Assembly: GCA_049115735.1 (NCBI GenBank) | Contig: JAGDZP010000012.1 | Location: 62,001-126,000, forward strand | Length of the DNA: 64,000 nucleotides | DNA from: CAXBNB01 sp049115735 | GTDB taxonomy: Bacteria; Bacteroidota; Bacteroidia; Cytophagales; Cyclobacteriaceae | Direction: 5' to 3' | In this document: in pieces, positions 37,930-47,099 of the stretch | Numbering within the stretch: position 1 is the stretch's first letter | Layout: each line of letters opens with the position of its first letter | Translations under genes and position numbers: made by a program | The notes under the pieces: generated by a model | What the model was told of the DNA's origin: nothing | Database searches by the model: none | Seen by the model: the letters and a program-made list of their open reading frames with translations, nothing else

Positions 37930-38009
37930 ATGAAAAAAGGAAATTGTTTTTGGTTTAAACCCACCCCTTCCCCTCCGAGGAGGGGATTATTGGTATTTCC
38001 TTTTTTCAT
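37930..38009. repeat. Palindromic element with inverted CCCCTCC repeat, after the FAD gene
   Basis: ATGAAAAAAGGAAAT (37930-37944) and ATTTCCTTTTTTCAT (37995-38009) are perfect inverted arms. Between them lies an inverted copy (37960-37989) of the repeat at 36381. With its T-rich right arm it may also end transcription of the FAD gene. Confidence 0.75.
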
Positions 38010-38061
38010 TTATCTTCGAAAATCCTGCTTTATGGACAGACTCTAAATATTTATTATCTCT

Positions 38062-39219
38062 ATGAATTTGTCTCATGTCAATCGATTTATACTATTTGGA
38101 GGATTTTTAATAATAGCCTTTTCAAGCTCCTTTCATCATAGTAAGGACGAGCTGAAATACATGCAAAGCCCGACCATAGATGTTGAGTACAAGCAGAGGC
38201 AAACGCTTGTCGTTGAATATAAAGATTCTCTAAGTGCTGATCCTTTTTATTTCGTCAAAACCAAGGATGGCTTGCCTTTGCATTATTTCAAGGATATCGT
38301 CACGGAAGTCTGTTTTGATAGTGAGTGTCGTCTACTAGAGGTTAGAGTCTACTGGAATATAACAGGCAGGTATCTTGGCTTTGAATTACCTAAGGGAGAG
38401 TTTTTGAGTAAGCATGACCATGAACCTTTTGTGGCAGAAGAATATGAAAGATTGAACGATTTACTCGCTGACCCTGATTTACCCTTAGGCAATATTTCCT
38501 TCGAAAAGCTGATAGAGCTACCAGAATCCGAAGAAGAATCTGTGGATGGAGTATCAGGAGCTACTTCAGTTGAAGTTTCAAAAATGGTAGTGAAAGGTGC
38601 GGCTTACACGACCTATACTTTATGGAATATTGTACATGGCCCAACACAGGATCTGGTTGAAAGTATCACAGAACAACAGCTGTCGCCTAAATCGATCGAA
38701 TTAATTGTAAAAAGCCCGGATATCACTGACAGAGCATGGGCTTTGAATAGGATCGATCAAAATATTGAGCTAAACCCTGCATTGACTTCATCGCTTATAA
38801 ACATCATTTCAGGTGATGATTTTTTTCTGTCCTACACGGCTATCAATGCCATTAAACCGGCTCATTTGAATTCTGAAGCATTTCAAATTGCTTTATTTTC
38901 TTGTTATAAGGAGGCAGGTCACAGCATCAAAAAAATGATTGTTGAGAAATTGATGGAGGCACCCGAATTGAGTTTTGAAGTAGTAGAAAAATCCAGGGAT
39001 ATGCTAAGTATTTTGAATGGTCAGCAACTAAAGACATTCCTGAGCTTGTATTCGAAATTTGATGTTCGGGATTTGGAAACGTGTAGGGTTGTAGCTGGAA
39101 TACTGAAAAATGAGAATAGCTTTGTATCACGTCAGGCCTATGCCTTTTTGAAAGGTCAAGAATCAGTAGTTAAGGAAATCTCTCTTTTGTTACAGGAGTA
39201 TGTTGAAAAGACAAAGTAG
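38062..39219 (+). CDS. Exported protein with SGAT flavin-attachment-like motif (paralogue of 10748-11887)
   Basis: The 385-residue protein has a hydrophobic N-terminal export segment, the same Cys pair as its paralogue (C84 and C89 in VCFDSEC) followed by VRVYWNITGRYLG, a conserved EEYERLNDLLAD stretch, and D162-GV-SGATS at residues 162-169. This is a full match to the ApbE flavinylation consensus D-x-x-[ST]-G-A-T-[ST], with T168 as the possible FMN site. The C-terminal half is helical and repeat-like. It follows an FAD oxidoreductase, as its paralogue neighbours one at 13234. Function unknown; an electron-carrier role is inferred. Confidence 0.72.
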   Translation: MNLSHVNRFILFGGFLIIAFSSSFHHSKDELKYMQSPTIDVEYKQRQTLVVEYKDSLSADPFYFVKTKDGLPLHYFKDIVTEVCFDSECRLLEVRVYWNITGRYLGFELPKGEFLSKHDHEPFVAEEYERLNDLLADPDLPLGNISFEKLIELPESEEESVDGVSGATSVEVSKMVVKGAAYTTYTLWNIVHGPTQDLVESITEQQLSPKSIELIVKSPDITDRAWALNRIDQNIELNPALTSSLINIISGDDFFLSYTAINAIKPAHLNSEAFQIALFSCYKEAGHSIKKMIVEKLMEAPELSFEVVEKSRDMLSILNGQQLKTFLSLYSKFDVRDLETCRVVAGILKNENSFVSRQAYAFLKGQESVVKEISLLLQEYVEKTK

Positions 39220-39260
39220 ACTAAAACTGTAATATGTTTTGAACTCATCTGGAATCATCT

Positions 39261-39281
39261 TGTACAGATTTTGTACAGCCA
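39261..39281 (+). promoter_or_regulatory. Tandem TGTACAG operator candidate before the first GH117 gene
   Basis: Two TGTACAG motifs 11 bases apart, followed by CCA, lie about 120 bases before the GH117 start at 39403. A 20-of-21-base match is found at 40759-40779 before the second GH117 gene. TGTACA is itself a palindrome, and one-helical-turn spacing is common for cooperative binding. Confidence 0.6.
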
Positions 39282-39402
39282 GATTTTTGTACTCATTCCT
39301 TATATTTTTTGATCTTTAGCAATTCATTTGCATGAAGCGAATACCGTGGTAAAACTGTATGAATAGCGGTCTCATTTGCTCTGAGTGTATAAAGTCTAAT
39401 CT

Positions 39403-40683
39403 ATGAAACAACTTTGCTATTTCCTTATCCTGTTGGCACTTGCTGCCTGTCAAAATCAGCCAAAAAATATACCGGCTCAAGGTGTAGTGGATCAAGAGCC
39501 ATTTCCCTATACCATTACAGAAGATACTAAGAATCGCAATCTGAGCGCGGCAATGGATAGGAGCTTTAATCATTATAGTGCCATACATCCCAGAAACAAC
39601 GAATTATACTCTCAATTCAAATACACAGCATTGAAGGGTTTGGATTATAACAATCATGATGGCACGATATCTCGCCGCGACCCGTCTAAAGTCATCTTCG
39701 AAAATGGAAAATACTATGTATGGTATACCAAAAGGGATACTCCCGTTATTCCTGTGGGTGCAAAAAATGCAGCTCAAAGCAATGATACGATTCCCTCGAC
39801 AGATTGGGATTTGTCAGAAATCTGGTATGCTACAAGCGAAGACGGCTTTACCTGGAAAGAGCAAGGCGTAGCAGTACCACGTCCACCTAAACCTGAAGTT
39901 GGCTGGCGATCAGTAACCACCACTGACATATTAAAGTGGAAAGGTAAATATTACCTGTACTATCAAGGGTTTATGGAAGCCAGTGGCCTAAAAGGAGATT
40001 ATTGCCCGGTAACTGCTTCTTATTCAGACTCTCCTGATGGTCCATGGACACCTGCTGGTAAGATTGTAATCGAAAACGGCCCTGAAGGATCCTGGGATCA
40101 ATATGCCATACATGATCCTTATCCTTTGGTGCATAATGGAAAAATATACATTTATTATAAGTCGGCATTTAACCGACCCAACCCTGTATGGGTAGGTGGA
40201 GGCCTGGTCATCGGTGATGATCCACTTGGCCCTTTTGAAAAACACCCACTCAATCCCCTCACCAGTTCAGGTCACGAAGTGACTATGTTTCCTTTCAAGG
40301 AAGGCTTGGCAGCCATTGTGGCCAAAGATGGAAATGAGCACTTCACGGTGCAATATGCCATGGATTGGGTGAACTTCGAAATAGCTTCCATTTGTGAGCT
40401 GGTGCCTGTAGCTACAGGTCCATTTGTACCCGACGCATTTACCAACACAACCAATGGTCGAGGCATTACCTGGGGGATGTGTCACTTTATCAACGCTGGG
40501 ACTTATGGAGTAAATCAACATTCTATTTTGGCACGTTTCGATTGTGATCTTAGCCTTGATGTGGATGACCCTGCAATGAAAACTACCGGCATTTGGTTTA
40601 AACCAGAATATTACTTTCAACAAGGCTTAAACAAGGATCAAAGGGATCGAATTGCGAGAACAAATGAGGAAATACAGCGCTAA
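39403..40683 (+). CDS. GH117 family glycosidase lipoprotein, copy 1
   Basis: The 426-residue lipoprotein (signal ending LAAC) has the five-bladed propeller sequence of GH117: NELYSQFKYTALKGLDYNNHDG, SRRDPSK, GWRSVTTTDILKWKGKYYLYYQGF and IHDPYPLV. The residues expected for catalysis are present: D93 in RRDPSK, D238 in IHDPYP and the adjacent H291-E292 in SSGHEV, matching the Asp, Asp, His-Glu set of characterised members. GH117 removes terminal 3,6-anhydro-L-galactose from agar oligosaccharides, but other clades have other or unknown substrates. It is followed by a paralogue. Confidence 0.9.
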   Translation: MKQLCYFLILLALAACQNQPKNIPAQGVVDQEPFPYTITEDTKNRNLSAAMDRSFNHYSAIHPRNNELYSQFKYTALKGLDYNNHDGTISRRDPSKVIFENGKYYVWYTKRDTPVIPVGAKNAAQSNDTIPSTDWDLSEIWYATSEDGFTWKEQGVAVPRPPKPEVGWRSVTTTDILKWKGKYYLYYQGFMEASGLKGDYCPVTASYSDSPDGPWTPAGKIVIENGPEGSWDQYAIHDPYPLVHNGKIYIYYKSAFNRPNPVWVGGGLVIGDDPLGPFEKHPLNPLTSSGHEVTMFPFKEGLAAIVAKDGNEHFTVQYAMDWVNFEIASICELVPVATGPFVPDAFTNTTNGRGITWGMCHFINAGTYGVNQHSILARFDCDLSLDVDDPAMKTTGIWFKPEYYFQQGLNKDQRDRIARTNEEIQR

Positions 40684-40758
40684 AGGAAGCACTTTCACCT
40701 TGGTATGCTCATTTTTCATGAGAGGGATTTAATAATACAAGACGGGGGTAAATTATGA

Positions 40759-40779
40759 TGTACAGTTTTTGTACAGCCA
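40759..40779 (+). promoter_or_regulatory. Tandem TGTACAG operator candidate before the second GH117 gene
   Basis: Same two-motif element as at 39261-39281 with one base changed, about 65 bases before the second GH117 start. Its conservation in front of both genes while the rest of the intergenic DNA differs supports a shared regulator. Confidence 0.6.
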
Positions 40780-40843
40780 ATATTGGCCATCGTTTTCTCC
40801 CATTTCCAGATATTTAGGTATTAATTAATCAAACTAGCTCATC

Positions 40844-42151
40844 ATGCAAATAAGATTTACGAATATGACATGGAATTTCTGGATTGTAATAATCTCTCTT
40901 GTTCTTTTTTCCTGCAGCTCCCGAGAACAAAGCGAACCAATTGAGGTATCTGAAGAAAATCAGAGTGGTTTCCCATTCGTACTACCTAAAGAAAAACCAA
41001 ACAGAAAAATGAGCAGGGCGATGGAGCGAATCTATGACGATTATAATGCCCCTCAACCTCAGCACAATGAATTGTTTAGTCAATTTAAGTACACCGAACT
41101 GGAAGGGTTTGATTACAATGGTAATGATGGTACGGTAAGCAGACGGGATCCATCTAAGATTCTTTTACACAATGGCAAGTATTATGTTTGGTATACATAT
41201 AGAAATACTTCCATTCCACCCATTGGCATGTCCAGAGCTCATGAAGCCAATGATACCATAGCTTCATCCGATTGGGACCTGGCCGAAATATGGTATGCTA
41301 CTTCTACTGATGGTTTTAAATGGGAAGAACAAGGTGTGGCTATAAAACGACCAGAAAAGCCAACAGTCGGTTGGCGTTCTGTAACCACAACAGATATTTT
41401 GGAATGGGAAGGTAAATATTATCTCTATTATCAGGGATTTATGGAAGCCAGTGGCAAACGCGGTGACGATTGTCCAGTAGCTGTATCTTACGCCGATTCA
41501 CCTGATGGTCCATGGACTCCATACAACGATATCGTCATACCCAATGGAGCCAAAGGAGAATGGGATCAGTTCTCTATACATGACCCTTATCCATTAGTAC
41601 ACGATGGCAAAATTTACATTTACTATAAATCAGATTTTGGTGAAAAACCTGATAAAGTTCGGATGCAGGGCTTGGCTATAGCTGACAATCCTCTTGGCCC
41701 ATTTACCAAACATCCACTAAACCCGTTGATTACTTCTGGGCATGAGACCTCCCTTTTTCCATTTAAAAAAGGGGTGGCGGCTCTTGTATATAAAGACGGA
41801 CCGGAACACAATACGATCCAGTATGCTGAAGATTGGGTGAATTTTGAAATAGCTTCTATTACAGAACTTATGCCATATGCAGCTGCACCTTTCGTGCCGG
41901 ATGCTTTCACTAATACTGCAGATGGGCGAGGGATTACGTGGGGGTTGGCGCACTTTATAGGACTGGGTGGAAAGGGACAGTATCATTCTATGTTGGTAAG
42001 GTTTGATTGTGATTTGAGTAGAGACTTAAATGACCACAAAATGAAAGAGCACAGGGTAAATCATCAACCAGATGTATATTACCGACAGGGGTTGACAAGT
42101 GAGCAAAGGGAAAGGATAGCGGCCGAAAATGAAAGCCTGATAATGAAATAA
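40844..42151 (+). CDS. GH117 family glycosidase lipoprotein, copy 2
   Basis: The 435-residue lipoprotein (signal ending LFSC; an in-frame ATG at 40865 is an alternative start) is a close paralogue of the GH117 at 39403, sharing RRDPSK (D102), IHDPYPLV (D247) and SGHE (H300-E301). The pair looks like a tandem duplication with the upstream operator-like element copied too. Two active-looking copies may act on differently substituted chain ends. The following sulfatase starts four bases after its stop, so both are likely on one transcript. Confidence 0.9.
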   Translation: MQIRFTNMTWNFWIVIISLVLFSCSSREQSEPIEVSEENQSGFPFVLPKEKPNRKMSRAMERIYDDYNAPQPQHNELFSQFKYTELEGFDYNGNDGTVSRRDPSKILLHNGKYYVWYTYRNTSIPPIGMSRAHEANDTIASSDWDLAEIWYATSTDGFKWEEQGVAIKRPEKPTVGWRSVTTTDILEWEGKYYLYYQGFMEASGKRGDDCPVAVSYADSPDGPWTPYNDIVIPNGAKGEWDQFSIHDPYPLVHDGKIYIYYKSDFGEKPDKVRMQGLAIADNPLGPFTKHPLNPLITSGHETSLFPFKKGVAALVYKDGPEHNTIQYAEDWVNFEIASITELMPYAAAPFVPDAFTNTADGRGITWGLAHFIGLGGKGQYHSMLVRFDCDLSRDLNDHKMKEHRVNHQPDVYYRQGLTSEQRERIAAENESLIMK

Positions 42152-42155
42152 TTGA

Positions 42156-43610
42156 ATGTATCTAAAGCGAGTATCTTTTTGTACACAGCTACTGTACCTG
42201 GTTGCTGCTTTTCTTTTTTCTTGTGTTGAAAACGATAAGACTCAGCAAAGACCAAATATCATCTGGATCAATTCGGATGATCTGGGTACGGAGTTGGGGT
42301 GTTATGGAAACTCGGATGTAACTACTCCGAATATTGATCAGTTGGCCTCTGAGGGAGTTCGCTTTACCAAGGCCTATGCCAATTCGCCGGTTTGTTCTTC
42401 CAGTCGTTCGTCGATGATTACAGGTATGTATCCTGTAAGCGTGAATTGCCAGGATCATAGAACGAGCAACATGACCAACCTGCCTGATGGTATTGAGCCT
42501 GTAACGGAATATTTCAGAAAGGCTGGCTATTATGTAGCACTTGGAAATTCCAAAGACATGTCCAAAGGAGGGAAACGAGACTACAATTTCCTTGACAAGG
42601 TGAAGTACGACGGGACAGACTGGAACAAACGCACCGAGGGTCAGCCCTTCTTTGCCCAAATTCATATCAAACAACCGCATAGGGTATTTGAAAAACACAT
42701 AAATCGTATTGATCCTGATAAAGTGAAAATGCCCGCTTGTTATCCTGATCATCCATTGCTGCGGGCAGACTGGGCACTTTACCTGGAGACTATCCAGCAT
42801 TGTGATGATTATGTCGGTAAAATCATGAAAAGGTTGGAAGAGGAGGAAATAGCAGATAATACAATTGTCTTTTTCTTTGGAGATCATGGTCGCCCACATC
42901 TGCGTGACAAGCAATTTTTGTATGAAGGAGGAATTAAAATTCCAATGATTGTTCGGTGGCCTGAAAATTTAAAACCCAACTCAAAAAGCGATGAGCTTGT
43001 TAGCCTGGTAGATTTGGCACCTACATCACTTGCTTTGGCAGGTATAGATGTACCAGCCCACTTGCAGGGTAATATTTTTCTGGGGGAAAATTCTAAGAAA
43101 AATGATTATGTTTATTCATTTCGCCAGCGTGCAGGTGATGCTGATGACAACATTCGAAGCATAACAGATGGGCGATACAAACTTCTCTGGAATCGAATGC
43201 CTGAAAAACCATACATGCAGCTAACTAGCTACAAAAAAGCACAATACCCGGCGTTTACGCTTTATAAGGTTCTTCATGCCAAAGGAGAATTGGAAGCACC
43301 ATTCAACCAGTTTATGGCGAAGAACAGACCAGAAATCGAATTGTACGATTTGGATCAAGACCCACAGGAATTCAATAATTTGGCAGACGATATAGAGTTC
43401 GCCGAGATCAAAAATAAGCTATTTGGCAACTTATCCGGCAATATGCCAGAGTGGGAAAAGAATATGGTCCCAGAAAATGAGGCTGGCCTTAAAAAAGGCA
43501 AAGAAGGCAGCTACAATTTCTATGTGTCAATCATGGAGAAAAGGGGCCTTGATCCTAATATTTCGGATGAAGATTATCTGAAATGGTGGGAGAAGGAGCT
43601 ACTGGATTAA
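42156..43610 (+). CDS. Family S1 sulfatase lipoprotein with C-S-S-S-R motif
   Basis: The 484-residue protein has a lipoprotein-like signal (LFSC), PNIIWINSDDLGTELGCYG and the active-site motif C80-S-S-S-R. The third motif position is Ser where Pro or Ala is usual, so maturation to formylglycine is less certain. VFFFGDHGRPHLRDKQFLYEGG provides the second metal site and resembles the sulfatase at 20659. It is coupled to the GH117 gene before it, suggesting removal of sulfate from the sugar that blocks or follows GH117 action. Confidence 0.93.
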   Translation: MYLKRVSFCTQLLYLVAAFLFSCVENDKTQQRPNIIWINSDDLGTELGCYGNSDVTTPNIDQLASEGVRFTKAYANSPVCSSSRSSMITGMYPVSVNCQDHRTSNMTNLPDGIEPVTEYFRKAGYYVALGNSKDMSKGGKRDYNFLDKVKYDGTDWNKRTEGQPFFAQIHIKQPHRVFEKHINRIDPDKVKMPACYPDHPLLRADWALYLETIQHCDDYVGKIMKRLEEEEIADNTIVFFFGDHGRPHLRDKQFLYEGGIKIPMIVRWPENLKPNSKSDELVSLVDLAPTSLALAGIDVPAHLQGNIFLGENSKKNDYVYSFRQRAGDADDNIRSITDGRYKLLWNRMPEKPYMQLTSYKKAQYPAFTLYKVLHAKGELEAPFNQFMAKNRPEIELYDLDQDPQEFNNLADDIEFAEIKNKLFGNLSGNMPEWEKNMVPENEAGLKKGKEGSYNFYVSIMEKRGLDPNISDEDYLKWWEKELLD

Positions 43611-43932
43611 AAGTAAGATGTATCCTAAGGTGGTGAGGTCAAATTCTCCTAAAATCAGGGGTAAATTATCGCTGTTTTCGTTGAATTTTTTGCCCTATTA
43701 TCTTTTAAATGTATCTCAGTGTTTCTGTATTTAACGTTCGAATCAATTTTATAATTAAGAAATCGAAGCTTGTGCAAGAGATGATGATCAGAGTGGAAAG
43801 TGCAAATAACCCTTCTTTTAGAGCCAATATCACACCCGTCATTGTCTGAAAGACCATCTAGCTTTACAATAGAAAAAATTAAGAGGTCAACTTAAGAAAA
43901 GTAAAATAGCAAATATAAAACCATAGAACACA
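43611..43932. other. Intergenic region before the fucosidase gene
   Basis: No gene, repeat or strong hairpin was found. A near -7 box (TAGCTTTA) lies about 75 bases before the fucosidase ATG without a well-placed -33 TTG. Confidence 0.4.
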
Positions 43933-45483
43933 ATGAAATTATCTCCTTATAGAATACTGGTACTTGCCATAATCATTTCCTTTTTTGGTTCCAGAGTGAT
44001 GGCCCAAGGTTACGAAGCATCATGGGAATCTCTGGATAAAATCAATCCGTCACCTGATTGGTTTCAGGATGCTAAGTTTGGAATATATGCCCATTGGGGG
44101 CCAGTGTCTTCGGCATTTGTTGGTGCTGATCCTGAGAAGCACTATGCGGGTTGGCATGGCATGAAGATGTATGATAATGGAAAATTGGATGATGACAAAA
44201 AGGGCAAGCCAACCAATAATTTTGTACACCATAAGAAAAAATACGGAGATCCTAAGAAGTATGGTTACAAGCATATAATAGAGCAGTTTGATCCTTCTGC
44301 ATTTGATGCGAAGGAGTGGGCAGAGCTGTTTGCATCATCCGGGGCAAAATTTGCCGGGCCAGTCGCTATGCACCATGATAATTTCGCCATGTGGGATAGT
44401 AAAGCCACGAGGTGGAACGCAATGAACTATGGAGGAATAGATCCTTCTGCTGCATTGAAAGAAGAAATAGAGAAGAGAGGAATGAAGTTTATGGCTTCAT
44501 TTCATCATGCATTTACCTGGAAATACTTTTCGACCGCACATGCTTATGGAGGAGTGAAAGAAGAAGATTACGATCTGTATACTGACCCTCATAGTCTTGA
44601 TAATGACACTCCATCCGAGAGATTCTACAACGAATGGTGGGCGAAATTAAAAGAATACATTGACGTTTATCAACCTGATCTTATTTGGTTCGACTGGTGG
44701 TTGGAGAATATGACGGATGAATGTCGAACCAAATTCCTTTCATACTATTACAACAAAGCCCTGGAATGGGATAAGGATGTCGTTGTATGTTATAAAGAAA
44801 GTACATTCACAGAAGCCACTGCAGTTAAAGATTATGAGCGAGGACGACCAAATCAACCAAAAAATCCTGCATGGTTAACTGACACTTCTCCAGGTGCCTG
44901 GTTTTATCGACCTGGTGCGAAGTTCAAAACGCCCAATCAGCTGGTTGATATTTTGATTGATATCGTGGCTAAGAATGGGGCAATGCTATTGAACGTACCG
45001 CCTAATCCCGATGGCTCTATTCCTGATGAGATGAAGTTTCTTTTAAAAGAAATGGGAAGATGGCTAAACATAAACGGTGAAGCTATTTATGGTACGCGCC
45101 CATGGACAATTTTTGGAGAGGGGCCAACAAGATTACCGGAAGGTGGACATAAAATTGAAAAGATTAAAATAGCTTATAAGAATACTGATATTCGATTTAC
45201 CAAAAAATCTGACAAAGAGTTTTATGCTTTGGTGATGGATAAGCCAGGTGAAGAAATTGTCATCAAGTCACTGAGTACGCAATTGGGTGTATTGAATTCA
45301 AAAATTGAAAACATTGAATTGCTGGGTAGTACCGAACCTTTGACCTGGGAGAGAAACGAAAGAGGCTTAGTGATCAAGGCACCATCATCACTGCCTACGG
45401 AATATGCCAGTGCATTCAAAATCACACTTGAAGGCTATAAGGAAAATGATATCGGTGGAGCCATCGAAGCGCATGTGGATTAA
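43933..45483 (+). CDS. GH29 alpha-L-fucosidase
   Basis: The 516-residue protein has a signal peptide ending VMAQG and the GH29 (beta/alpha)8 core: FGIYAHWGPVSS, AKFAGPVAMHHDNFAMWDS, KFMASFHHAFTWKYF and the nucleophile motif DLIWFDWWL with D254. A TSPGAWFYRPG segment and NGAMLLNVPPNPDG also match the family. GH29 enzymes remove terminal alpha-L-fucose with retention; some act on alpha-L-galactose. Together with the sulfatases it suggests a sulfated chain carrying fucose or galactose-configured L-sugars. Confidence 0.95.
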   Translation: MKLSPYRILVLAIIISFFGSRVMAQGYEASWESLDKINPSPDWFQDAKFGIYAHWGPVSSAFVGADPEKHYAGWHGMKMYDNGKLDDDKKGKPTNNFVHHKKKYGDPKKYGYKHIIEQFDPSAFDAKEWAELFASSGAKFAGPVAMHHDNFAMWDSKATRWNAMNYGGIDPSAALKEEIEKRGMKFMASFHHAFTWKYFSTAHAYGGVKEEDYDLYTDPHSLDNDTPSERFYNEWWAKLKEYIDVYQPDLIWFDWWLENMTDECRTKFLSYYYNKALEWDKDVVVCYKESTFTEATAVKDYERGRPNQPKNPAWLTDTSPGAWFYRPGAKFKTPNQLVDILIDIVAKNGAMLLNVPPNPDGSIPDEMKFLLKEMGRWLNINGEAIYGTRPWTIFGEGPTRLPEGGHKIEKIKIAYKNTDIRFTKKSDKEFYALVMDKPGEEIVIKSLSTQLGVLNSKIENIELLGSTEPLTWERNERGLVIKAPSSLPTEYASAFKITLEGYKENDIGGAIEAHVD

Positions 45484-45553
45484 GTGAGATTTCTAAAAGC
45501 TTTGTGCATTTTTTGTTTATTACTGTATAGTGAAATTTGGCTATTTTAGCTTG

Positions 45554-47086
45554 ATGAATTTTCAGGTAAACGCTCTCCATTGCATTATAGTTTTATTGTT
45601 GTTTTTATCGGCTTGCTCTAGACTCGATGAAAGATCAAAGCCGAACATAGTCATTATCTATGCAGACGATATGGGCTATGGCGACCTCAATTGCCAAAAT
45701 CCCAATTCGAAAATACCTACACCGAACCTCGACCAATTGGCATCAGAGGGCATGCGTTTTACGGATGCGCACAGTTCATCGGGCATTTGTTCTCCTAGTA
45801 GGTTTGCACTGTTGACAGGCACCTATCACTGGAGAAGACAACATGGAATCGTAAATTCCTTTGGAGAACCATTTTTTAAAGAAGGTGATTTTACGCTACC
45901 TCAAATGTTAAAATCATCGGGATACACCACAGCTGCTATTGGTAAGTGGCATTTGGGTTGGGACTGGAATTTTAAAAATGAACCAAGTGGCGAGGTGGAA
46001 CAATGGGGCAAGAAAAGAAAATTTTATACCCCAGAAGATGTCGACTGGACAGGTCCTGTAATGGGAGGGCCATTGGCCAGAGGTTTTGACTATTATTTTG
46101 GTGATGGAACAATCAATTTCCCTCCTTATGCATGGGTAGAAAATGATCAGTTTCTTGAATTGCCTACAGAAGTAATGGAGCCGCACAATATTGGCTATGA
46201 AACAAAAGAAGGCAATTGGGAGTTTCGCCCAGGTCCGAAAGTGGATGGCTGGAATCCTTATGATGTCTTACCGACGCTGACAAAAAAGACTGTCGAATGG
46301 ATAGGAGCACAGCAGGCAGATAAGCCATTCTTTTTGTATTTCGCTCTGCCTTCACCGCATGCACCGATTATTCCGAATGAGGAGTTCTTGGGAAAAAGTG
46401 ATGCCGGAGGTTATGGAGATTTTATGTTCCAAACAGATTGGGTGGTGGGGCAAGTGTTGAGTGCACTAAAAGAAAAAGGACTGGAGGACAATACGATTGT
46501 GATATTCACTGCAGACAATGGACCGGAAAGGTATGCCTTTCAAAGAGCCATTGATTTTGACCATTATAGTATGGGGGACTTAAGGGGTTTGAAAAGAGAT
46601 GTTTGGGAGGGAGGCCACCATGTGCCTTTTATATTCAAGTGGCCAGGAAAAATTGAAGCTGGTTCCGTATCCTCGGAAACTATTTCCCAGGTTGACGTCA
46701 TGTCAACCCTTGCTGCCTTTACAGGCTCAGTTCTTCCTGATTCTACTGCAGTGGATAGTTATAATATTTCAGCGGTTTTGAAAGGGGAAAAATATCAAAG
46801 TCCATTGCGGGAAGCTACTGTGCACAATACCTACGCTGGTTTGTGGGGCTTGAGACAAGGTAAGTGGCTTTATATGAATAAAAACTCTGGACAACACTCT
46901 AAAATGCCTGATGACTTTAAGCAATTAAGAGGCTATACCGATTTTGAGACGGAAGGCCTTTTGTTTGATCTGGAGAATGATATGGAGCAGCGAGTAAACC
47001 TATTCGAGAAACACCAGGACAAGGCTGATGCTATGGCTGCTTTGCTAGAAAAGTACCAGACTCAGGGTTTTTCTATGAAGAGATAG
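45554..47086 (+). CDS. Family S1 arylsulfatase lipoprotein
   Basis: The frame opens with GTG at 45530, but ATG 45554 gives a tidy lipoprotein signal (MNFQVNALHC...FLSAC). The protein has PNIVIIYADDMGYGDLNCQ, typical of the arylsulfatase A group, the active motif C-S-P-S-R (cysteine about residue 79 from this start), AIGKWHLGWD, and VIFTADNGPE as the second metal site. It is the last gene of the module B enzyme set and converges on the minus-strand gene at 47100 with a 13-base gap. Confidence 0.95.
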   Translation: MNFQVNALHCIIVLLLFLSACSRLDERSKPNIVIIYADDMGYGDLNCQNPNSKIPTPNLDQLASEGMRFTDAHSSSGICSPSRFALLTGTYHWRRQHGIVNSFGEPFFKEGDFTLPQMLKSSGYTTAAIGKWHLGWDWNFKNEPSGEVEQWGKKRKFYTPEDVDWTGPVMGGPLARGFDYYFGDGTINFPPYAWVENDQFLELPTEVMEPHNIGYETKEGNWEFRPGPKVDGWNPYDVLPTLTKKTVEWIGAQQADKPFFLYFALPSPHAPIIPNEEFLGKSDAGGYGDFMFQTDWVVGQVLSALKEKGLEDNTIVIFTADNGPERYAFQRAIDFDHYSMGDLRGLKRDVWEGGHHVPFIFKWPGKIEAGSVSSETISQVDVMSTLAAFTGSVLPDSTAVDSYNISAVLKGEKYQSPLREATVHNTYAGLWGLRQGKWLYMNKNSGQHSKMPDDFKQLRGYTDFETEGLLFDLENDMEQRVNLFEKHQDKADAMAALLEKYQTQGFSMKR

Positions 47087-47099
47087 CTAAGATTAAAAC

